This document shows positions 1 to 6,321 of a stretch of 6,321 nt of DNA, one piece after another (the first letter of the stretch is position 1; each line of letters starts with the position of its first letter). The notes beneath the pieces are model-generated. The model made no database searches and was not told the DNA's origin. It worked only from the letters and a program-made list of their open reading frames with translations. The translations under genes and the position numbers were made by a program. Origin of the DNA: Hyphomonadaceae bacterium UBA1001 (lineage in GTDB: Bacteria; Pseudomonadota; Alphaproteobacteria; Caulobacterales; Aquidulcibacteraceae); contig DBAV01000163.1 in the NCBI GenBank assembly GCA_002291875.1, forward strand, positions 1 through 6,321, read 5' to 3'.

Positions 1-16
1 TCACATGACACAGTTG

Positions 17-118
17 CCGGATCGCGCCCGTGGCGCGTCCGGGATGACGGCCCTCTTTTTTCCACTTGACAACCGTCATCCCGGGCCGGTGCGCCAGCAT
101 CGGACCCGGGACCCATCC
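17..118. repeat. Composite palindromic intergenic repeat, unit 1
   Basis: This is a REP/BIME-like unit with three nested parts. Positions 17-50 form a 34-base block that recurs exactly at 193-226; inside it CGCGCC and GGCGCG form a short hairpin around CGT. CCGGGATGACGG (39-50) pairs perfectly with CCGTCATCCCGG (73-84) across a 22-base T-rich loop. CCCGGG at 80-85 and again at 105-110 encloses a variable segment, and the unit ends in CCGGGACCCATCC (106-118), whose exact reverse complement is at 184-196. It lies downstream of the convergent end of the receptor gene. The pairings are read directly from the sequence; the class resemblance is inference. Nothing coding is seen here. Confidence 0.8.
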
Positions 119-183
119 ATTGAGGGTGGGGATTGAGAACAACGGTCCAGCGGCGCTGTTGCGATAACTGGAACCGCCTTTGG

Positions 184-255
184 GGATGGGTCCCGGATCG
201 CGCCCGTGGCGCGTCCGGGATGACGGTCCCTTTTTCATTCAACAAACGTCATCCC
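184..255. repeat. Composite palindromic intergenic repeat, unit 2
   Basis: Second unit of the same family. It opens with GGATGGGTCCCGG (184-196), the inverse of the end of unit 1, runs through the 34-base block 193-226 that is identical to 17-50, and closes with CGTCATCCC (247-255), which pairs with GGGATGACG (217-225) around a T-rich loop. The hairpin ends 17 bases beyond the stop codon of the minus-strand receptor gene, so it would lie in that gene's 3' untranslated region. It could protect the message or contribute to its termination, but no T-tract follows the stem on the minus strand, so a classical intrinsic terminator is not supported. The segment between the units (119-183) shows no feature. 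Confidence 0.75.
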
Positions 256-272
256 AGGGCGTGTGTGGGCCC

Positions 273-3116
<2,844 letters not shown>

Positions 3117-3394
3117 CTGCTCTCTCCTCCCCGCCGGTGGGAGGCCTCTGTCGGGCCCCTCGCGCGCCGGCCTGCTCCGCGGCGACCGGCTCACATGAAC
3201 CGACACGTCGGCAGACATCGACATCGTGAACTTGTGATCGGGGGTGTCAACGCACTGCCGCGACGGCAGGGTCTTGAAAACCGAGTGCGTCACCACGTGT
3301 CACCGGATTGCCACACTTGGCCCCGAGGCGGAGAGGGCACACGGTGACGCCAGTTTGGCGGCCGCTGGCGGGCCGGCGGGAAGGCGGGGGTGTC
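3117..3394. promoter_or_regulatory. Divergent intergenic control region with candidate -35 box and operators
   Basis: This 278-base stretch separates the minus-strand receptor from the plus-strand genes and should hold promoters for both. On the minus strand a perfect TTGACA (3250 down to 3245) is a candidate -35 box, but the hexamer 17 bases on (ACGATG, 3227 to 3222) is a poor -10, so the promoter is only tentative. Just upstream of it is a perfect inverted repeat CTGCCG-CGA-CGGCAG (3255-3269). A second dyad, CCGAC-AC-GTCGG, lies at 3200-3211. GTCACC occurs at 3289-3294 and 3299-3304, ten bases apart, with an inverted copy at 3343-3348. These are possible regulator sites; no regulator can be named. 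No convincing plus-strand promoter was found. Confidence 0.3.
3121..3132 (-). promoter_or_regulatory. Ribosome binding site deciding the receptor start
   Basis: Read on the minus strand this is GGGGAGGAGAGA, with the GGAGG core (3130 down to 3126) 9 bases before the ATG at 3116. It is the strongest Shine-Dalgarno match in the window and fixes the receptor start here rather than 60 codons upstream. Confidence 0.8.
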
Positions 3395-3562
3395 ATGCAC
3401 GGGGATCCGATGGTGCTGCTGCGGTTCGCGCTGGTCGCCACGGTGATGCTGACCGCGATGCCGCCAGGCGCCACAGTGCGCGCCGCCCTGCAGATGGTGA
3501 CCGCTCCCCAGGCCCAGTCGGTCGAGGCGGGGCCGGACCGGGCGGCCGCCCCGCGCCCCTGA
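3395..3562 (+). CDS. Small probable exported protein of unknown function
   Basis: A 55-residue frame I do not recognise. It opens MHGDPMVLLRF and continues with a hydrophobic core (about 7-22) followed by a small-residue segment that could be a signal peptidase site near AMPPGATVRA; the remainder is a short Ala/Pro-rich polar tail. Support for coding comes from codon use: all but four of the 55 codons end in G or C, like the neighbouring genes. A purine-rich stretch GGAAGGCGGGGG lies just before the ATG, and the Met at 3410 is an alternative start that would give a more typical signal peptide. It precedes the FKBP gene on the same strand by 100 bases and may share its transcript. With so short a frame in GC-rich DNA, chance remains possible. 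No function is proposed. Confidence 0.45.
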   Translation: MHGDPMVLLRFALVATVMLTAMPPGATVRAALQMVTAPQAQSVEAGPDRAAAPRP

Positions 3563-3662
3563 CACGGTCGCGCGCCTTGACGTGCGGGGGCGATGCGGCC
3601 AACCGGGGCACCGAACGACGCCCCCTTGTCCATGCCCCCTTTTCCATGCCCCGGAGACTGCC

Positions 3663-4265
3663 ATGATCGCGCGACGCCCGACCCTTACGACCGCCTGTGT
3701 GCTGGCGGCCATGCTTGCGGTGGCGGCGTGCCAGCCTGCGCCGGGGTCGGCAGCGGGCACCGCGACCGGTGCGACCCAGCCCGCGTCCACCACCGCCGAG
3801 GCCGCGCGTCCCACCCCGCCCACCGGCGACCAGGCCGAGGCCTCGCGCGCCTTCCTGGCCGAAAACGCCAAGCGGCCGGGCATCCAGGTCACCGCGTCGG
3901 GCCTGCAATACCGCATCGTGCGCCAGGGCCCGCCCGAACTGCGCCTCGCCACCGCCGACGACACCGTGCTGGTGGACTATGAGGGGCGGTTCATCAATGG
4001 CGCCATCTTCGATTCCAGCTATGAGCGCGGCCAGCCGATCTCGTTTCCGCTGCGCGGGGTGATTCCGGGCTGGACCGAGGGGCTGCAGCTGATGCGTCCG
4101 GGGTCCGAGTTCGAGTTCTTCATCCCCGCCGAACTGGCCTATGGCGCCGAACCGCCGGCGCCGGACTTCCCCGTCAACGCCGCCCTGATCTTCCGGGTCG
4201 AACTGCGCGCCATCCGCGGCCCCGACGGCCAGATGGTCCTCCAACCCGACCCGCTGACCCCCTGA
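3663..4265 (+). CDS. FKBP-type peptidyl-prolyl cis-trans isomerase, lipoprotein
   Basis: Encodes 200 residues. FKBP enzymes catalyse cis-trans isomerisation of prolyl bonds and help fold proteins; this one should act in the periplasm, anchored to a membrane. Residues 1-22 are a lipoprotein signal peptide with lipobox VAAC, giving the lipidated cysteine C23, followed by a low-complexity Ala/Thr/Pro linker (about 24-55). A short segment resembling the end of the Mip/FkpA N-terminal region (SRAFLAENAKR, then VTASGLQYRI) leads into the FKBP domain at about 97-185. The usual active-site residues are present: Y106 (VDYEG), F116-D117 (FDSS), V133-I134 and W137 (VIPGWTEGL), Y160 (AYG) and F177. The start at 3663 has GGAG at 3653-3656 and yields the lipobox; the in-frame ATG at 3582 would bury the signal. 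There is no long dimerisation domain as in FkpA/Mip, so it is a compact form. The QP after the cysteine gives no inner-membrane retention signal that I can recognise, so outer-membrane sorting is likely. Confidence 0.93.
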   Translation: MIARRPTLTTACVLAAMLAVAACQPAPGSAAGTATGATQPASTTAEAARPTPPTGDQAEASRAFLAENAKRPGIQVTASGLQYRIVRQGPPELRLATADDTVLVDYEGRFINGAIFDSSYERGQPISFPLRGVIPGWTEGLQLMRPGSEFEFFIPAELAYGAEPPAPDFPVNAALIFRVELRAIRGPDGQMVLQPDPLTP

Positions 4266-4266
4266 A

Positions 4267-4285
4267 CCCCGGTCTCGCGGCGGGG
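4267..4285 (+). terminator. Weak hairpin just after the FKBP gene
   Basis: CCCCG (4267-4271) can pair with CGGGG (4281-4285) around a 9-base loop, beginning one base after the stop codon of the FKBP gene. There is no T-tract behind it, so it is at best a weak or factor-dependent transcript end; in such GC-rich DNA a five-base stem may be chance. Confidence 0.2.
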
Positions 4286-4338
4286 GCTGGCGGATTCACG
4301 CATCGTTCGGTTCCTGGCCCCGTAACTGCGACGCGGAC

Positions 4339-4394
4339 ACCTTCTGCTGGAGGAGAAGGTCGGACTTTGCGAAGCGAAATCCGGGTTGAGGGGA
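4339..4394. repeat. Second-family palindromic repeat, copy 1 (diverged)
   Basis: First of four related copies in the gene-free stretch 4266-4770. The outer hairpin 4339-4360 has arms ACCTTCT and AGAAGGT around a changed centre. It is followed by an imperfect second hairpin (4361-4383, CGGACTTTGC against GCGAAATCCG) and by GGGTTGAGGGGA (4383-4394). The 20 bases 4375-4394 are identical to 4515-4534 in copy 2. A matching inverted end, CCTCAACCC, is at 4464-4472, so the module 4383-4472 is itself enclosed by inverted ends. No coding feature is supported. Confidence 0.75.
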
Positions 4395-4434
4395 ACGCTT
4401 CGGAGACACCGTCAGGGCGCAGCAACAGCCGTGC

Positions 4435-4453
4435 GCCTATCCGCAAGGCTTTC
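4435..4453. repeat. 19-base internal direct repeat, first copy
   Basis: The 19 bases beginning GCCTATCCGCAAGG are repeated exactly at 4580-4598. Each copy lies just inside the right-hand inverted end of its module, so it is an internal conserved block of this repeat family rather than an independent element. Confidence 0.75.
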
Positions 4454-4480
4454 CCGCTATTCGCCTCAACCCGTTGCGCC

Positions 4481-4661
4481 ACCTTCTCCTCGGGGAGAAG
4501 GTCGGATTTCGGCACGAAATCCGGGTTGAGGGGAGCGCGCCGGAGTGGTCCTGAAGGTGCCGCCTTGGCAATGTGGACCGCCTATCCGCAAGGCTTTCTC
4601 GCGAATCCCCTCAACCCGGAGCCTGCTGCGCAGTCTCCGACCTTCTCCCCGAGGAGAAGGT
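4481..4661. repeat. Second-family repeat element bounded by opposed perfect hairpins (copies 2 and 3)
   Basis: This 181-base unit looks like a complete element. Its left end is a perfect hairpin (ACCTTCTCC, loop TCGG, GGAGAAGGT; 4481-4502). The right end (4640-4661) is the exact reverse complement of the left: same arms, loop CCGA. Inside the left end lies a second perfect hairpin (CGGATTTCG, loop GCA, CGAAATCCG; 4503-4523), then GGGTTGAGGGGA (4523-4534), inverted at 4606-4617. The middle includes the 19-base block 4580-4598. The ends are far better conserved than the middle and there is no room for a transposase, so a non-autonomous miniature or REP-type element is the best reading. The arms contain AGGAG-like sequence, which could mimic ribosome binding sites to gene finders. 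Confidence 0.75.
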
Positions 4662-4702
4662 GCACCGGGCCGGGTTGAGGGGGGTGCCGGAGAGGTCGCG
4701 AA

Positions 4703-4747
4703 CTGCGCAGTCTTCCACCTTCGCCCCGACGACAAGGTGCATCGCGG
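4703..4747. repeat. Decayed tandem copy of the right end (copy 4)
   Basis: These 45 bases align without gaps to 4626-4670 with 37 identities; both begin CTGCGCAGTCT and contain CCCCGA and AAGGTGCA. The changes spoil the hairpin (arms become ACCTTCGCC and GACAAGGT), so this is an older, degenerate duplicate. GGGTTGAGGGG at 4672-4682 lies between the two copies. It ends 23 bases before the transpeptidase start codon and so forms part of that gene's leader or promoter region. Confidence 0.65.
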
Positions 4748-4770
4748 TGAAGTGTGGTAGGGACGGCGGC

Positions 4771-6165
4771 ATGCGCCTTTTGACCCTTGCCCTGACCTGC
4801 CTGCTGTGGGTGTCGCCCGCCTGGGGTCAGACACCCGCCCCGACACAGCCCGCCGCGCCCGCCGTGCCAGCCGTCGAGGCCGAGCCGGACCTTCTGCCGC
4901 GCTGGAGCGACGCACAGGTGGCCGAGCTGATTGCGGCCGCCCGCACGGCGCCGGCCCACGGCATGGCCACCGATCCGGGCGTCGAGGCCCTGCAGATCCA
5001 GCGCGGGGTGGTGGCGGCCCTGCCGGCCGGTTCGATCCAGCGCCTGGCCGAAGCCGCGCGGATGGACTTCATGGCCGCCGAACTGTTCCGGCGCGTGGCG
5101 CTGGATTTCGGTGCCGGCCGGGTGTCACCGCGACAGGTCGACCGCAACTGGCAGATCCCCCCGCCCGCGCCGGACACCGACGCGCTGATGCGCGCAGCGG
5201 TGCAGGGCGGCACCTGGGCGATCGGGCGCACGCTGGACAGCCTGCTGCCGACCCATCCGGACTATCGCGCGCTGGAGGCCGCCCTGGTGCGCGCGCTGGC
5301 GGCCACCCCGCCGGACGACCCTTTGGCCCTGGCAGCGCGCGAGCGCCGGCTGACGGCCATCCGCGCCGATCTCGAGCGCTGGCGCTGGCTGCCGCGAGAG
5401 GTGCCGGGCCGCCGGATCGAGGTGCGCATTCCGTTCCAGCGGCTGGACTTTCACCTGGGCGATGGGCGCGTCGAGCGTTTCACCGCCATTGTGGGCGCCC
5501 CCCGCACCACCACCAATTCGCTGGTCGATGTGGCCCGCTCGGTGGTGTTCAACCCGACCTGGATCGCGCCGCGCCGCATTGCGCTGGACGAATTGCTGCC
5601 CAGCCTGCGGTCCGACCCGGCCGCGATGGAGGCCCAGGGGTTCGAGCTGGTGGCCGCGGACGGCACGGCGGTTCCCCCCACGGCGGTCGATCCCGCCAGC
5701 CTGACCCGCAGCGGTTTCGCCTGGTCGGTCCGCCAGCGCGCGGGCGAACGCAATGCGCTGGGCCGGGTGAAGTTTCCGCTGACCAACCGGTGGGCGATCT
5801 TCCTGCACGACACCGCCAACCGTCAGCTGTTCGGGCGCGAGATGCGCGCGCTGAGCCATGGCTGTGTGCGGGTGCAGGACCCGCTGCGCCTGGCCCGGCT
5901 GATGCTGGCGGACACCGGCGGCTGGACCGATGCGCGCATCGCCGAGGCCACCGTGCCGGGCGGGGCCGAGCGCGGGGTACGGGTGGCCAGCCCGGTGCCG
6001 GTGTGGCTGGTCTATCTGGTCACCGAACCGGACGCGGCGGGCGGGCTTTCGGTGGCACCGGACATCTATGGCCTCGATACCGCGCTGGTGAAGGCGCTCG
6101 ATCAGCCGCGCGCGCCCGAAGCGGCGTTCGGCATCCGCCTGAACACGCGGGTGGCCATGCCGTAA
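4771..6165 (+). CDS. L,D-transpeptidase, YcbB/LdtD type (YkuD catalytic domain)
   Basis: Encodes 464 residues. L,D-transpeptidases form 3-3 cross-links in peptidoglycan or attach proteins to it, using a catalytic cysteine in the periplasm. A signal peptide covers about 1-19 (hydrophobic core, ending AWG before QTPAP), then a Pro/Ala-rich linker. Residues about 45-205 are the helical scaffold ending in LERWRWLP, a hallmark of the YcbB group. The YkuD catalytic domain spans about 215-380: FNPTWIAP (260-267), NALGRVKFPL (328-337), H346 in FLHDT and the active site SHGCVRV (362-368) with C365 and R367. The C-terminal part includes VPVWLVYLV and DIYGLD, as in YcbB relatives. The PG_binding_1 insert usually found before the LERWRWLP motif seems absent. 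The start at 4771 has AGGGA at 4759-4763 seven bases upstream and gives the signal peptide; the frame stays open back to 4573 only through repeat DNA. Confidence 0.93.
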   Translation: MRLLTLALTCLLWVSPAWGQTPAPTQPAAPAVPAVEAEPDLLPRWSDAQVAELIAAARTAPAHGMATDPGVEALQIQRGVVAALPAGSIQRLAEAARMDFMAAELFRRVALDFGAGRVSPRQVDRNWQIPPPAPDTDALMRAAVQGGTWAIGRTLDSLLPTHPDYRALEAALVRALAATPPDDPLALAARERRLTAIRADLERWRWLPREVPGRRIEVRIPFQRLDFHLGDGRVERFTAIVGAPRTTTNSLVDVARSVVFNPTWIAPRRIALDELLPSLRSDPAAMEAQGFELVAADGTAVPPTAVDPASLTRSGFAWSVRQRAGERNALGRVKFPLTNRWAIFLHDTANRQLFGREMRALSHGCVRVQDPLRLARLMLADTGGWTDARIAEATVPGGAERGVRVASPVPVWLVYLVTEPDAAGGLSVAPDIYGLDTALVKALDQPRAPEAAFGIRLNTRVAMP

Positions 6166-6176
6166 GGGTTCGGGGC

Positions 6177-6252
6177 GCTCACCGGTTCCGGGATGACGGT
6201 TGTTGTGAGAGAGAGAACCGTCATCCCGGCCGAAGCGCAGCGCAGAGCCGGG
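6177..6252. repeat. Composite palindromic intergenic repeat, unit 3 with 14-base perfect stem
   Basis: Another copy of the GGGATGACGG family, as at the left edge. CCGGGATGACGGTT (6188-6201) pairs perfectly with AACCGTCATCCCGG (6216-6229) around a 14-base loop. CCCGGC (6225-6230) and GCCGGG (6247-6252) then enclose a different internal segment from that in unit 1, and GGACCTATCC follows, the counterpart of GGACCCATCC there. The stem begins 22 bases after the transpeptidase stop codon and may stabilise or help end that message; it has no T-tract behind it. Confidence 0.8.
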
Positions 6253-6280
6253 ACCTATCCACCGCGCTTACGGGGCTGGG

Positions 6281-6321
6281 TCCCGGATACCGGTTCGCTT
6301 TGCTCACCGGTTCCGGGATGA
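6281..6321. repeat. Composite palindromic intergenic repeat, unit 4, cut by window edge
   Basis: TCCCGGATACCGGT (6281-6294) pairs, with one bulged base, with ACCGGTTCCGGGA (6306-6318). The 20 bases 6302-6321 are identical to 6177-6196, so the next bases beyond the window are expected to continue into the GGGATGACGG stem. Its internal hairpin (ACCGGT arms) differs from the CGCGCC arms in units 1 and 2 although the flanking GGTCCCGGAT and TCCGGGATGA are shared. Confidence 0.75.

Noticed and set aside
51..61. T-run near the GGGATGACGG stem as an intrinsic terminator
   Set aside because: The T-runs at about 54-61 and 230-234 lie in the loops between stem arms, not after a stem, so they do not form a terminator.
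3117..3296. Upstream in-frame ATG extending the receptor by 60 residues
   Set aside because: The extension is basic and unstructured, would bury the signal peptide, and lacks a good ribosome binding site; GGAGG precedes the ATG at 3116.
3582..3662. Upstream in-frame ATG extending the FKBP protein by 27 residues
   Set aside because: It would displace the lipoprotein signal from the N-terminus; the ATG at 3663 has GGAG six bases before it.
3290..4244. Long minus-strand frames opposite the FKBP gene (224 and 283 codons)
   Set aside because: They overlap the clear FKBP gene, have no recognisable domain and show low-complexity Arg/Gly composition typical of antisense frames in GC-rich DNA.
4366..4678. 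Short coding frames in the repeat region between the FKBP and transpeptidase genes
   Set aside because: Their translations are read out of the repeats (strings such as AYPQGFLANPLNPE) and have no independent support.
4339..4747. CRISPR array
   Set aside because: The copies are unevenly spaced, occur in both orientations and have partly related sequence between them; there are no regular unique spacers and no cas gene.
5125..5859. A 244-codon minus-strand frame opposite the transpeptidase
   Set aside because: It is antisense to a well-supported YkuD-domain gene and shows no motif of its own.

Overview
The window is GC-rich (roughly two thirds G+C by eye), with strongly G/C-ending codons in its genes. 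It reads as a chromosomal segment of an alphaproteobacterium. Three things point there: a TonB-dependent receptor with an N-terminal EIVVTAQRREE TonB box, a type abundant in Caulobacterales/Maricaulales and Sphingomonadales; a YcbB-type L,D-transpeptidase; and intergenic palindromic repeats built on GGGATGACGG and on ACCTTCTCC/GGAGAAGGT, which I associate with that class. The genus cannot be fixed from the sequence alone.

Layout: 1-272 holds no gene, only a mosaic of interlocking inverted repeats of the GGGATGACGG family. 273-3116 (minus strand) encodes a 947-residue TonB-dependent outer-membrane receptor. 3117-3394 is the divergent control region. 3395-3562 (plus) is a probable 55-residue exported small protein. 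3663-4265 (plus) is an FKBP-type peptidyl-prolyl isomerase made as a lipoprotein. 4266-4770 is a 505-base gene-free stretch dominated by a second palindromic repeat family. 4771-6165 (plus) is a periplasmic L,D-transpeptidase of the YcbB/LdtD type. 6166-6321 returns to the first repeat family and is cut by the window edge.

All three confidently identified proteins act in the cell envelope: nutrient uptake across the outer membrane, protein folding in the periplasm, and peptidoglycan cross-linking or anchoring. Nothing in the sequence shows that they form one pathway. The receptor is divergently transcribed, and repeat arrays separate the FKBP gene from the transpeptidase gene, so each is probably its own transcription unit; the small gene and the FKBP gene may be co-transcribed.

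I see no clear undescribed multi-gene system. The points most worth a second look are the modular architecture of the two repeat families (conserved ends with exchanged internal hairpins), the repeat-derived false N-terminus in front of the transpeptidase, the apparent absence of the usual peptidoglycan-binding insert in that enzyme, and two long cysteine-paired loops in the receptor.
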